This document shows positions 1 through 8,313 of a DNA stretch of 13,834 bases, piece by piece (position 1 is the first letter of the stretch; each line of letters begins with the position of its first letter). A program made the position numbers and the translations under genes. Source of the DNA: an uncultured Eubacterium sp. (GTDB taxonomy: Bacteria > Bacillota > Clostridia > Lachnospirales > Lachnospiraceae); contig CAJTSV010000018.1 of assembly GCA_910579075.1 (NCBI GenBank), positions 33,707 through 47,540 on the forward strand, in the 5' to 3' direction. The notes under the pieces were generated by a model. It did not search any database and was not told where the DNA came from. It worked only from the letters and a program-made list of their open reading frames with translations.

Positions 1-526
1 ACAGCAGCAGGAACGAATCCCTGCGCATCCGCCGCCGCAGCCGCCTTAAATCCTTTTTCTGGATTTCCCACTCCTGTTTTTCTCCTTCGAGATACTGCAT
101 GTCCCGCTTTACAACAGCCTGGTATTCCTCATTGGCCCGCAGGTTTTTAATGGCATCGGGAATCTGTTCTTCCTGCCTTTGTATCATCTGAAACTGCGCA
201 TCGGATATTTTTTTTGATGTATTTAAAAACTGGTCCCTTGCCAGATTCAGCTTTGCCACATAATCCGCTGCCTTGTGGATTTCCTCTGCCTGGTCAGGCG
301 CGAGGTTTTCTAACAGCTCAATATCATTCAGATAGGAAGTCACGATATAATATTCTTTCTTTCCATCGTCAATTTCCCTTGCATTCTCCATGACCCGCTC
401 ACAGCGTTCCTGGATGGAGCCTGCCTGCCCCTGGTGGTTCAGCTGTTCGAGTCCCCCGGATATCTGGACATCTTCCAGCACCTTTTCCAGTTTTTTCTGG
501 TCTCTCCTGCGTTTGAAAAATCCCAT
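1..526 (-). CDS. Basic coiled-coil protein, probably membrane anchored (3' part beyond the window)
   Basis: This is the N-terminal 175 residues of a gene that runs off the left edge. The ATG at 526-524 follows an AAGGGGTG ribosome site that overlaps the stop codon of the TPR gene upstream, so it is the last visible gene of the operon. The product starts MGFFKRRRDQKKLEKVLEDV, is highly charged, and is mostly predicted helix with heptad-like runs (about residues 60-165). It ends in an arginine-rich stretch (RRLRRRMRR) followed by FLLL at the edge. That pattern suggests a cytoplasmic coiled coil followed by a membrane segment, but the membrane part is not in view. I recognise no catalytic motif. 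The function is unknown. Its position suggests it works with the DUF5717/DUF5716/TPR proteins, perhaps as their membrane tether (inference). Confidence 0.85.
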   Translation of the reverse strand, partial: MGFFKRRRDQKKLEKVLEDVQISGGLEQLNHQGQAGSIQERCERVMENAREIDDGKKEYYIVTSYLNDIELLENLAPDQAEEIHKAADYVAKLNLARDQFLNTSKKISDAQFQMIQRQEEQIPDAIKNLRANEEYQAVVKRDMQYLEGEKQEWEIQKKDLRRLRRRMRRDSFLLL

Positions 527-531
527 GCCAT

Positions 532-1365
532 TCACCCCTTATATGCTATATATTCCTCTTTCCACTCATTCACCTGCCTGCCCGCCTCGCTGGCTGCCTG
601 AACCGGCGACACGCGCATCAGGCGTTCCAGCCTTGCTGTTTCTTCAAATTCCGCCGAGCTTTCGCTCATCTGGATTAATTCATTCAGGTTTTTCTTCATC
701 GATGCATACTGCTGCGGGCTGATATGGTAGCGCTGCAAAAACCACTGCACCCGCTCGCTGTCTTCCAGAAAACAGACCGCCTGGGATGCTGCCTTCAGAG
801 AATCCGCCCGGTGGCTGAGCTCATACGCTTTTTCATAACAGCTGACTGCCCGCTCAAAGCAGAACATCTTTGCATAGGCTGTGCCCATATTGTGCCAGAT
901 ATCGCCGCTGACACGCACATCCGAAGGACTGTCGGATGCATGCAGCAGCAGGCTGCGGTACTCTGCAATGGCTGCCAGGTATTTTTTATGCTCCATCAGC
1001 TGGTCTGCCTTGATTTTGCGGTTCTCATAATTGCTCTGGTGGTCCATTTTCTGCAGCTTCATGCCCAGAAACTGCATCTCGTTTTTGGAGAAATAGCCGG
1101 AATCCGTAATAATCTGCATACAGAACGCCCGGAAGCCTTTCTGGTCTTCCATCAGCCGCCGCAGCCCTTTTGACAGCTCCCCTGCATCCAGCTCTTTTTC
1201 CAGCCAGTCGCAAAACTCCGAGGTCATGATATTTTCATCCAGCAGGTAAATATTATCCTGCAAAAAGTAACACAGTTCTTCAATGGAATAAATATTGCGC
1301 CCCGCAATTTCCAGATAATAGGGCTTTGCAGCGCGCTTATAGCTGCAATAGATAAGTCCGCTCAT
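532..1365 (-). CDS. Small TPR-like protein of the DUF5716/DUF5717 operon
   Basis: A 277-residue soluble protein. The reading frame opens at an ATG at 1395, which overlaps the preceding stop codon as TAATG. I prefer the ATG at 1365, because AAAGGGGAG lies just before it and because the stretch YYLEIAGRNIYSIEELCYFL (residues 16-35) looks like a natural N-terminal domain. The 1395 start would give 287 residues. Residues about 115-190 form two TPR-like helical pairs (KYLAAIAEYRSLLL; DIWHNMGTAYAKMFCFERAV..YEKAYEL), a protein-protein interaction fold. The rest is helical and charged, with no signal peptide or membrane segment. The exact function is unknown. The tight junctions to the DUF5716-like gene before it and the coiled-coil gene after it imply co-production and probably one complex (inference). 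Confidence 0.85.
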   Translation of the reverse strand: MSGLIYCSYKRAAKPYYLEIAGRNIYSIEELCYFLQDNIYLLDENIMTSEFCDWLEKELDAGELSKGLRRLMEDQKGFRAFCMQIITDSGYFSKNEMQFLGMKLQKMDHQSNYENRKIKADQLMEHKKYLAAIAEYRSLLLHASDSPSDVRVSGDIWHNMGTAYAKMFCFERAVSCYEKAYELSHRADSLKAASQAVCFLEDSERVQWFLQRYHISPQQYASMKKNLNELIQMSESSAEFEETARLERLMRVSPVQAASEAGRQVNEWKEEYIAYKG

Positions 1366-1394
1366 TCCACTCCCCTTTTGTATATCCGCTGCCA

Positions 1395-2633
1395 TTAATT
1401 TACTTCCAGTACATGCTCCCAGACCATATCGCTTGCCTTAAAAAATTCTCCAAGCCCCAGGTCACGGATTACCACCTTTACCGAGCGGTCAGACAGCGGC
1501 TTAGCCTGAATCCGCAGCCGGGTAGCCTTTCGCGGGCGCACCGGAAGGTTCGTAAGCTCCAAAGACTCGATTCTGGCTTCCCGGCTTCCCGGCTTTTGAA
1601 TCCAGAAATCAATTTCCCCCGGCCCGTCCAGAATCATCTCACAGTCACTTTCCGCCTCATACCAGCAGTCCCCGGCAGAAATCAGCATATGAAAGGCCAT
1701 TTCATTGTGTTTGCGCACCTTCAGGCTGATATTCAGCTTAAGGTGGTTTTCCCCGATATAGGAAAAATTCCACGCAAACAGGCCAGCCTGCTTTTCCGCC
1801 GCATAGCAGGCACCCTTGGAAAACAGGTTTTTTCCAAGAAATGCGCGCCTGCCCTGGCACAAAAGCCGCAGGGACTGCTTCATCCACTCTCCCTCAAAGC
1901 CTTCCCCGACCAGGTAAACGGACGATATGATTTTCTTTCCAAATATTTTCGGTATGATTTTGGAAAAAACAGAGTCCTTATCGTCCGGCAGGTACCCGCA
2001 GTCTGTCTCCATAATCTGCACCGTCTGGGGCAGGGATTTCTTTCCCCGGATTAAATACCAGCAGGTCATGTTTTCCCCGTAATACTGGAACATGGCAATA
2101 TCATGGCTTGCCAGCCCTTCCTTCTGGCTCATGGCGTAATAATAAAAGCTTTCCATATAGTCCATGACCGTAATCTTCCTGCGCTCCACAGGCAGCTGCT
2201 TAAACACATATTCCATCAGCTCCATCAGTTTGTTATTTAACCTGCGCAGCGTAAAGACGACCCTGCCAATCTCGATTTTCGGCCCGAGCTTTCCTGCCAG
2301 CGTCAGTATTTTTTTCATAAAAATGGCAAGCAGCATCCGCACTTCATAGGTCTGTTCCTTAATAATCGTAAAATCCCGTTCCAGCGCCCTTGTTAACAGA
2401 TTGCTTTCACACTTTCCCATATCGGCTTTCTGAAAACGGACGGCTTCTTCCCCGTATACCCACTGCCCGGATGCCGACGACATGCATACGGCAAGCGGTA
2501 TCTGGAAGATTTCGCTGCCTGCAACTGCGCTGACAGTCTCCGGCTCCTGATGCGAGGTGGTAGCAAAGCTGACCATGGCATAATTGTCATTCAAATCAAT
2601 TCCAATATATAACTGCTGTTCCTTCCCCGCCAT
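1395..2633 (-). CDS. DUF5716-like protein with actin/Hsp70-like N-terminal motif
   Basis: A 412-residue protein with ATG at 2633 and the ribosome site GAGGAAGG just upstream. The N-terminus YIGIDLNDNYAMVSF (residues 9-23) resembles the phosphate-1 loop of the actin/Hsp70 ATPase fold, where a G-I-D-x-G motif is usual. Here the glycine after the aspartate is replaced (DLND), so ATP use is uncertain. The segment around residues 40-66 (FQIPLAVCMSS..WVYGEEAVR) also fits the opening of Hsp70-like proteins. The C-terminal 120 residues are beta-rich and contain FWIQKPG, LTNLPVRPRKATRLRI and DLGLGEFFKASDMVWE. I associate these with the DUF5716 C-terminal domain found in Lachnospiraceae; the assignment is from memory. 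No membrane segment is seen. The stop codon shares a base with a possible downstream ATG (TAATG), indicating coupling. Confidence 0.85.
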   Translation of the reverse strand: MAGKEQQLYIGIDLNDNYAMVSFATTSHQEPETVSAVAGSEIFQIPLAVCMSSASGQWVYGEEAVRFQKADMGKCESNLLTRALERDFTIIKEQTYEVRMLLAIFMKKILTLAGKLGPKIEIGRVVFTLRRLNNKLMELMEYVFKQLPVERRKITVMDYMESFYYYAMSQKEGLASHDIAMFQYYGENMTCWYLIRGKKSLPQTVQIMETDCGYLPDDKDSVFSKIIPKIFGKKIISSVYLVGEGFEGEWMKQSLRLLCQGRRAFLGKNLFSKGACYAAEKQAGLFAWNFSYIGENHLKLNISLKVRKHNEMAFHMLISAGDCWYEAESDCEMILDGPGEIDFWIQKPGSREARIESLELTNLPVRPRKATRLRIQAKPLSDRSVKVVIRDLGLGEFFKASDMVWEHVLEVN

Positions 2634-2697
2634 AGCCTTCCTCTTTCCACGCCATTCCTGAGCATCTCAGTATATTATTTATATCTTCATTTATTTT

Positions 2698-5600
2698 TTA
2701 AATAATTTTAAACATTTTCCCGCTCAGGATATCCAGCTTTTTATATTCCTGCATGACACGCATCAGCTCTTTCGTGTCATCCTGCTGCCTTAAATACAGC
2801 ATGCGGTTGATAAATGCAAACCGCCCGCCCTGCTGGATATCCTGGTAAACGCTGCCTGCCGCGCGGCTGCTCATGCACAGCTGCTGTGTGCCGTCCTTTG
2901 CTTCCTCGGTGATGTAATATTCTGCCTCGTCGTCTGAAAACAGCAGAAACTCCCAGGTAAAAATCCCATCGTATGCATCCGGCATATTCGCTTCGGTAAA
3001 CTCCTTCTGCTCCTTCGGCATCCGGTAGTGAATCTTAATGCGGCTGTCCGGCCTTGCATGGTATTCGATTAACACCCGGTTATGCAGCTGATATCTGGCG
3101 CAGAGCATCTCCGGAAGGTTTTTATAAAATGCAAATTTCATATTTCTGGATATAAATTCTTCCAGCAGCTCGTCTGCCTGACGCAGCTGATAGCGGTCAA
3201 GATGCTCCTGCTCCGAAAAATACTTTAGCAGCCCGAGGCGGCATGCGATTCCACGCAGCTTCCCTTCCCGAAACAGCTGGCTGGCTTCCAGAAACAGGTT
3301 CTGCGGCAGCACCATGTCATATACCACATATTCGTGCATGCAGTAAGACCGGTATGCCTGCAGGATAAACTCCCGCCCGCCATGCACCCGGTAGCCATGG
3401 TAAACCTCCTGCAGCTGGTCTACATATTCCGTGCTGTATAATGCCTGGACAAGCAGGCGTTCTTCCAGCTCGGTCACATCGGTCAGGCCGGATGATTTTG
3501 CCGCCTTGAACACAAGCATCATCTGCTTGGACGGCCCTTCGAAATAGTGCGACAGATAGGAAACGACCGCTGTATTGCGCATTCCGGCAAGCAGCACGGA
3601 CATGCACGCTTCCAGCATAAACGCATCTTCCCCGATATCTTTCGTGCGCAGCATGTAAGACAGCAGCTGTGCCAGTATTTTCTTATCGATGCCGTCACAT
3701 CCATAGCTGTTTACAAGCTCGAACGCTTTTTCATGAAACGAATGCTGTACCATCAGTTCAATCAGGATATTGCGGCTCTCCCTGCTCATTCCCGCAAAAT
3801 CAATCTTTGTAATATAATCATCCAGCCCTTCCTCCAGCTGGTTTATCAGGCAGTAGCGCACAAGCCCCGGGCCAATCTGGTTTTTAAATTTCGCGCTTAT
3901 CTGCGGCGCGTCCATTAAAATCTGCAGGTACTCTACATCCGTCTGAACCGGCACATTCAAATCCGTCTTTCCATCCATATGGTGCATCAGGTACTGCAGC
4001 TTTTCCGGCGCAAGGTTTAAGCACCTGCGGATATAATGCGAGGGCTTCATCAGCTTTTCCAGCTGGCAGGATTCCGGTGATACAAACCGCTGTCCCCGGT
4101 TATTTTCCAGCACAATCGCATAGTCGTTCGAAAAAAGCTGGAAATAAGCCGTTTCCCCGGAAACCGGAACCCTTTGTTCTTCTTTCATATGCTTTTGGAT
4201 AACCACGACAAAGGCAGCCATGCGGTTTGTACAGTAAAATTTATGCGTATACAGAATATCTGCCAGCGGCCCTGCCAGCTCCCTGGTCAGAATGCCCTTG
4301 TCCAGCACCTCGTCATAGATAACGGCCAGATTGTCATCCATATGCCCTTTTAATATCTCGTCAATCGCAAACTGCTTCATTGTCTCGGTATATTTGGCAT
4401 ACATCGCGGGCTGTTCGTTCTTATGGGCAATAATGCTGACATACAGCGCTGCCTTGTACTGATAAGCCAGCTGGTTATTGTACTGGAAATACATCTGGAT
4501 AACCTTTGGAAGCGGCTGCACATGGTGCAGGTCCATCGTTAACAGAAAAGCCTCATACAGCCCTGTAATTTTTAAATTTTCCCCAATCCCCCTGGCATAC
4601 CAGTGATGATATTTGCGCTGGTAGCACTGTCCTTTTATCAGGTAGGCGCACACTCCCGCCAGCATATCCTCATCCTGGTATTTGTCATAACAGCGGAACA
4701 GTATGCGGCAGACAATCGGCTGGAACCTGCGCATATTGTTGGCAAGCCGCATCACCTGGTCAGCCAGGTCCCTGGTCATCATTCCCTGCCTGGACACCCA
4801 GTTCATCAAAAGGATTTCATAAATATCCATTTTGGTCAGCAGATAAGGCTGTTCCAGATACACCCGGTACGCTTCCACATACCATAACGGCGAATACTGC
4901 CCCTGCATAATCCGGTTTTCCAGTGCGCGCAGCTTTACCTGCGGCTGCGTGCGCAGGACACTGTTTAAGCGCAGCGTCAGGAAAAAAATCATCGGATGCG
5001 AGCTGTGGTTTTTGGCCACTGCTTCTATTTCGTCCAAAAGCCGTTCCACGACAGCCGGCTCTTTTTCCTTCTGCAGGCACAGATAGTTATAAAATGCCCA
5101 CTGGGGCCTGCGCTTGTCCTTAAATTTCTTGCGGAAATCATTCATCAGCCACTGTGCGTCCTGCCGCTGCTTATTGCGCAGCAGCGCATATGCCTTAAAC
5201 AGCATATACCACGAATCATCCGGCCTTAATTCTTCCAGCCGTTGAATCAGCGCCAGGGTCTGCTTTGTCCATTCCCCGGTCACAATCTTTTTCAGCCGGT
5301 AATTGATATAGCACTTTGTCAGCAGATACGTTGCCCGCTGCAGCGCCTGCACCTTGCGCTCCCTGCGTACCTCGATACTGTCCCTGGACACCCATACATG
5401 GAATTCTTCCCTCTGGACATCATTTTCAAAATACATGCAGGCAAAATTATTCCCGGCATGCATTTTTTCTTTATCTATGTAAAATGTAAACGGACAGCTG
5501 CTGCCCATAAAGTCCTCATTGGTAAGAAAGCGTTTCTGCGGGATTAAGAATTCCCCGCTCGAAGAAACCCGTATTTCCAGAAAACCCCAGCCTTCCTTAA

Positions 5601-6282
5601 AAATTTCCAGCCGTTCTTCTACCGGGCCGTTTACTTCAAATATTTCAATGCTGCGCTTTTCCAGCGAAAAAGACACCCGTTCCTTTTTTCCCGCTCCGAT
5701 TAAAAATTCATCCATCGTCTGTTCCGTTACCGACGGCTTGGACAGCCCCTCATATAATAAGGAAGCTTTCAGTTCTTTCGGTGTCAGGATATTTTTAAAA
5801 GCCGGGGAATGAAAAATATGATATGCCTCTTTCCACTCTTTTTTCGCCAGCTTTACAAAATCTCTCAGGTTTTTGATTTTTCCGGACGAAGCTTCGGCAT
5901 ACAGCCTTGTTACAGTTACGGCATACGACAGCTGGTATTCCCCGCCATTGCATACCACATACAGCTGCCCGACTGCAATCTCCCCTTCTGTCATGCCATC
6001 TGCACGAAACCGCACCTGAATCTCAGCTTCTTCCCCTTCGAACTGCGGCGTTAAGCATTCCATTCTGGCACTGGACGTATAGACAATGCCCCGCATCCGT
6101 ATTCTGTTTTCACTCTTTACCTGAAAGCTCTCGGTCACGGCCTGGCCTTCTACCGCTTCCAGTTCCAGTTTTTCTTTAGAGAACACAGCCTGGGGGTATT
6201 CATAAGGAATTTTCCCTTCTGCCAGTTCTTCGATTCTCCTGCGCACATTGACACCTGCTTTGCTCTTGCATTTTTCGGCCAT
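2698..6282 (-). CDS. Giant helical-repeat protein, DUF5717-like
   Basis: A protein of about 1194 residues, first gene of the minus-strand operon. The first 150 residues are beta-rich (FSKEKLELEAVEGQAV, RMRGIVYTSSARMECLTPQF, GEIAVGQLYVVCNGGEY) and look like an immunoglobulin-like module. The next 900 residues are almost all helix, with TPR-like stretches (YLLTKCYINYRLKKI, WYMLFKAYALLRNKQRQDAQ), consistent with a long alpha-solenoid scaffold. The last 120 residues are mixed and end in a helix (KKLDILSGKMFKII). No enzyme motif, signal peptide or membrane segment is visible. Length and layout match what I remember of the DUF5717 family of Lachnospiraceae. The ATG at 6282 has no ribosome site; a GTG at 6246 (GTG CGC AGG AGA) is preceded by GCAGGTG at good spacing and begins at RRRIEELAEGK. 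The true product may therefore be 1182 residues. It is followed after 64 bases by the DUF5716-like gene. Confidence 0.88.
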   Translation of the reverse strand: MAEKCKSKAGVNVRRRIEELAEGKIPYEYPQAVFSKEKLELEAVEGQAVTESFQVKSENRIRMRGIVYTSSARMECLTPQFEGEEAEIQVRFRADGMTEGEIAVGQLYVVCNGGEYQLSYAVTVTRLYAEASSGKIKNLRDFVKLAKKEWKEAYHIFHSPAFKNILTPKELKASLLYEGLSKPSVTEQTMDEFLIGAGKKERVSFSLEKRSIEIFEVNGPVEERLEIFKEGWGFLEIRVSSSGEFLIPQKRFLTNEDFMGSSCPFTFYIDKEKMHAGNNFACMYFENDVQREEFHVWVSRDSIEVRRERKVQALQRATYLLTKCYINYRLKKIVTGEWTKQTLALIQRLEELRPDDSWYMLFKAYALLRNKQRQDAQWLMNDFRKKFKDKRRPQWAFYNYLCLQKEKEPAVVERLLDEIEAVAKNHSSHPMIFFLTLRLNSVLRTQPQVKLRALENRIMQGQYSPLWYVEAYRVYLEQPYLLTKMDIYEILLMNWVSRQGMMTRDLADQVMRLANNMRRFQPIVCRILFRCYDKYQDEDMLAGVCAYLIKGQCYQRKYHHWYARGIGENLKITGLYEAFLLTMDLHHVQPLPKVIQMYFQYNNQLAYQYKAALYVSIIAHKNEQPAMYAKYTETMKQFAIDEILKGHMDDNLAVIYDEVLDKGILTRELAGPLADILYTHKFYCTNRMAAFVVVIQKHMKEEQRVPVSGETAYFQLFSNDYAIVLENNRGQRFVSPESCQLEKLMKPSHYIRRCLNLAPEKLQYLMHHMDGKTDLNVPVQTDVEYLQILMDAPQISAKFKNQIGPGLVRYCLINQLEEGLDDYITKIDFAGMSRESRNILIELMVQHSFHEKAFELVNSYGCDGIDKKILAQLLSYMLRTKDIGEDAFMLEACMSVLLAGMRNTAVVSYLSHYFEGPSKQMMLVFKAAKSSGLTDVTELEERLLVQALYSTEYVDQLQEVYHGYRVHGGREFILQAYRSYCMHEYVVYDMVLPQNLFLEASQLFREGKLRGIACRLGLLKYFSEQEHLDRYQLRQADELLEEFISRNMKFAFYKNLPEMLCARYQLHNRVLIEYHARPDSRIKIHYRMPKEQKEFTEANMPDAYDGIFTWEFLLFSDDEAEYYITEEAKDGTQQLCMSSRAAGSVYQDIQQGGRFAFINRMLYLRQQDDTKELMRVMQEYKKLDILSGKMFKII

Positions 6283-6333
6283 ACCGCTATAATAGACAAA
6301 AGACGGTACTTTCTATATCGGCCTGTCTTAAGA

Positions 6334-6362
6334 ATTATAAACTATTTGCGATAGACGTGCAA
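6334..6362 (-). promoter_or_regulatory. Sigma-A-type promoter of the DUF5717 operon
   Basis: On the minus strand, TTGCAC (6362-6357) is followed after 17 bases by a perfect TATAAT (6339-6334). The start point would be near 6327, leaving a leader of about 80 bases to the GTG at 6246 or about 45 to the ATG at 6282. The spacer holds a small dyad, CTAT-TTGCG-ATAG (6342-6354). This promoter lies within 50 bases of the opposite gene's start codon, so transcription in the two directions may interfere. Confidence 0.6.
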
Positions 6363-6383
6363 TATGTTGATGGAGGATTTTAT

Positions 6384-7487
6384 ATGATACAGCATAAAGA
6401 CCACTTTCATGGCAGCGACCTGGAAAAAATTGAACAGGTCTATGGCATCCGCAGGGAACAGATTACAAGCTTTTCCGCAAACGTAAACCCGCTTGGCATC
6501 TCCCCGCGGCTGAGAGAAACCCTGGCACAGCAGATAGATGCCATTTCATCTTACCCGGACCGGGATTATGTGGCGCTTCGCAGGTGCATTGCCCGCTACG
6601 CCGGGACAGATTTTGAAAACATTATCGTCGGCAACGGCTCAACCGAGCTGATTTCGCTGTTTATCCAGGCAGAGCACCCGAAAAAAGCGCTGATCATCGG
6701 GCCGACCTACTCGGAATACGAGCGTGAAATATCCTTAGGCGGCGGCTCGGCGCTTTATTACCCGCTGCGCGAAGAAGACGGGTTTGTCTTACATACGCCG
6801 GAATTTATTTCCTGCCTGAAAGACGACATCGACCTGCTTGTGCTCTGCAATCCAAACAACCCGACTTCTGCCTGCGTAACGCAGAAATCCATGCGCATGA
6901 TTCTGGATGCCTGCCTGCAGCATGGCATTTACGTCATGGTGGATGAAACGTATGTGGAATTTGCAGACCAGATGGAACAGATTACATCCATACCGCTGGC
7001 TAATTATTACAACAACCTGGTTATCCTGCGCGGGACATCCAAATTTTTCGCAGCGCCGGGCCTGCGGCTCGGATATGCGGTCACAGGCAGCCGGGATTTA
7101 ATCAAGACGATTAATACCCGGAAAAATCCATGGACGATAAATTCCCTTGCCGCCATTGCCGGGGAAATCATGTTTGCGGACGAAGCATATATCCGGGAAA
7201 CAAAAGCGCTTATCAGCGCAGAGCGAAAGCGCCTTTACCGGCTGTTTCAGGAACGCGGGGACTTTAAGGCATATGAGCCTTCGGGAAATTTCATGCTTGT
7301 AAAGATATTAAAAGAAGGTTTGACTTCCGGTCAGCTGTTTGACCGTGCGATACGCCGCGGCATGATGATACGGGACTGCTCAACCTTCCCGTTTCTGGAT
7401 GACAAATATATCCGCTTCTGTTTTATGCAGCCGGAAAGGAACGATGCGCTTATACAGTGCATGTTCGAAGCAGGAGAACAGGCATGA
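6384..7487 (+). CDS. PLP-dependent aminotransferase/decarboxylase, HisC/CobD-like
   Basis: A 367-residue cytoplasmic fold-type I pyridoxal-phosphate enzyme of the class I/II aminotransferase group. The frame opens at a GTG at 6357, but the ATG at 6384 has TGGAGG seven bases upstream and is the better start. Visible motifs are HGSD near residue 9, SANVNPLG (31-38), GNGSTE (83-88), NPNNPT (156-161), VDETY (186-190, the PLP-contacting Asp and Tyr), and GTSKFFAAPGLRLGYA (217-232) with K220 as the probable Schiff-base lysine. The early HGxD and NVNPLG segments are typical of CobD (L-threonine-O-3-phosphate decarboxylase) and relatives, while the rest equally fits histidinol-phosphate aminotransferase. 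No cobalamin or histidine gene is nearby, so the substrate is open. The stop codon overlaps the merR-type start codon (ATGA), so the two proteins are made together. Confidence 0.88.
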   Translation: MIQHKDHFHGSDLEKIEQVYGIRREQITSFSANVNPLGISPRLRETLAQQIDAISSYPDRDYVALRRCIARYAGTDFENIIVGNGSTELISLFIQAEHPKKALIIGPTYSEYEREISLGGGSALYYPLREEDGFVLHTPEFISCLKDDIDLLVLCNPNNPTSACVTQKSMRMILDACLQHGIYVMVDETYVEFADQMEQITSIPLANYYNNLVILRGTSKFFAAPGLRLGYAVTGSRDLIKTINTRKNPWTINSLAAIAGEIMFADEAYIRETKALISAERKRLYRLFQERGDFKAYEPSGNFMLVKILKEGLTSGQLFDRAIRRGMMIRDCSTFPFLDDKYIRFCFMQPERNDALIQCMFEAGEQA

Positions 7488-8305
7488 ACGAAAAAAGCAA
7501 AATGCTGACCATCGGCCAGTTTGCCTCGCTGCACGGCATCAATAAGAAAACGCTGATGTGGTATGATGAAATCGGGCTGTTTGCGCCTGCATTTATCAGC
7601 CCGGAAAACGGGTACCGGTATTATAATTATTACCAGAGCCCGGTGCTGGAAACCATCCTGCTGCTGCGGGAACTCGATGTGCCGTTAAACGATATCCAGG
7701 CTTTTTTAAAAAACCGCTCTGCCGAAAGCCTGAAGCTGCTGTTAGAAGAAAAAATCGCAGATTTGGACCAGAACATTATCCACTTGCAGGCAGTCCGGAA
7801 AATGCTGTGCAGCCGCCGCCAGGACATGGATGCGCTGCTGACCATGGATTTATCCGAAATTACGATTGTCCGGAAAGAAAAGCGCTGCCTGGTTACCGTA
7901 GGCATTTCCCCGGACACGCCGTTTGAAAAAGAAGTCGAACTGATTACGGCTGAAACCGCAAAGTACAAGCTCGGACGCCTGCACAATGCTTCCTATGGCT
8001 CCATGATTCCGGTTACAAGCCTTAAAAACGGCCAGTTTGACGCTTATACCAGCCTGTTTATCGAAATCCCGTTCCTGGCCGAGCAGCCTGGGCTTCATAT
8101 CCAGCCGGAAGGCACATATGTAAAAGCATTCCACAAAGGAAGCTGGGACACCATTCCCCTGCGCTATCAGGCCATTTTGGACTATGCTGACAGGCAGGGG
8201 CTGGAATTGTCCGGCTTTTCCTATGAAAAAGGAATGAACGAAATTGTGATTGACCGGGTGGAAGATTATATTGTCCAGATTGAAATTCCGGTTTCCGGAA
8301 AATAA
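7484..8305 (+). CDS. MerR-family regulator with GyrI-like effector-binding domain
   Basis: A 273-residue DNA-binding activator. The ATG at 7484 overlaps the upstream stop (ATGA) and has AGGAGAA at suitable spacing; an in-frame upstream start at 7457 lies inside the aminotransferase gene and is rejected. Residues 8-50 are a typical MerR winged helix (LTIGQFASLHGINKKTLMWY, EIGLF, ENGYRYY). Residues about 65-118 form the linker and dimer coiled coil. Residues about 125-273 resemble the GyrI/AraC-effector fold, with FHKGSWDTIPLRYQAILDYA and the end segment MNEIVIDRVEDYIVQIEIPV. This architecture matches BmrR-type proteins that sense lipophilic or cationic drugs. The ligand is not evident. The serine hydrolase gene facing it has a MerR-type promoter at 9545-9575 and is its likely target (inference). 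Confidence 0.92.
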   Translation: MNEKSKMLTIGQFASLHGINKKTLMWYDEIGLFAPAFISPENGYRYYNYYQSPVLETILLLRELDVPLNDIQAFLKNRSAESLKLLLEEKIADLDQNIIHLQAVRKMLCSRRQDMDALLTMDLSEITIVRKEKRCLVTVGISPDTPFEKEVELITAETAKYKLGRLHNASYGSMIPVTSLKNGQFDAYTSLFIEIPFLAEQPGLHIQPEGTYVKAFHKGSWDTIPLRYQAILDYADRQGLELSGFSYEKGMNEIVIDRVEDYIVQIEIPVSGK

Positions 8306-8313
8306 AATCACGA

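Noticed and set aside
724..1173. Plus-strand frame of 149 codons
   Set aside because: It is antisense to the TPR-like gene and lacks a ribosome site and recognisable domains.
1413..2054. Plus-strand frame of 213 codons
   Set aside because: It is antisense to the DUF5716-like gene and its composition is typical of a shadow frame, with no motif.
6384..7487. Assigning the aminotransferase as hisC or cobD
   Set aside because: Both families fit the visible motifs and no histidine or cobalamin gene is nearby to decide.
8286..8300. TTCCGG-TTT-CCGGAA hairpin between the convergent MerR and hydrolase genes
   Set aside because: The stem is only 6 bp, lies inside the MerR coding sequence and has no proper T-run on either strand, so I do not call it a terminator.
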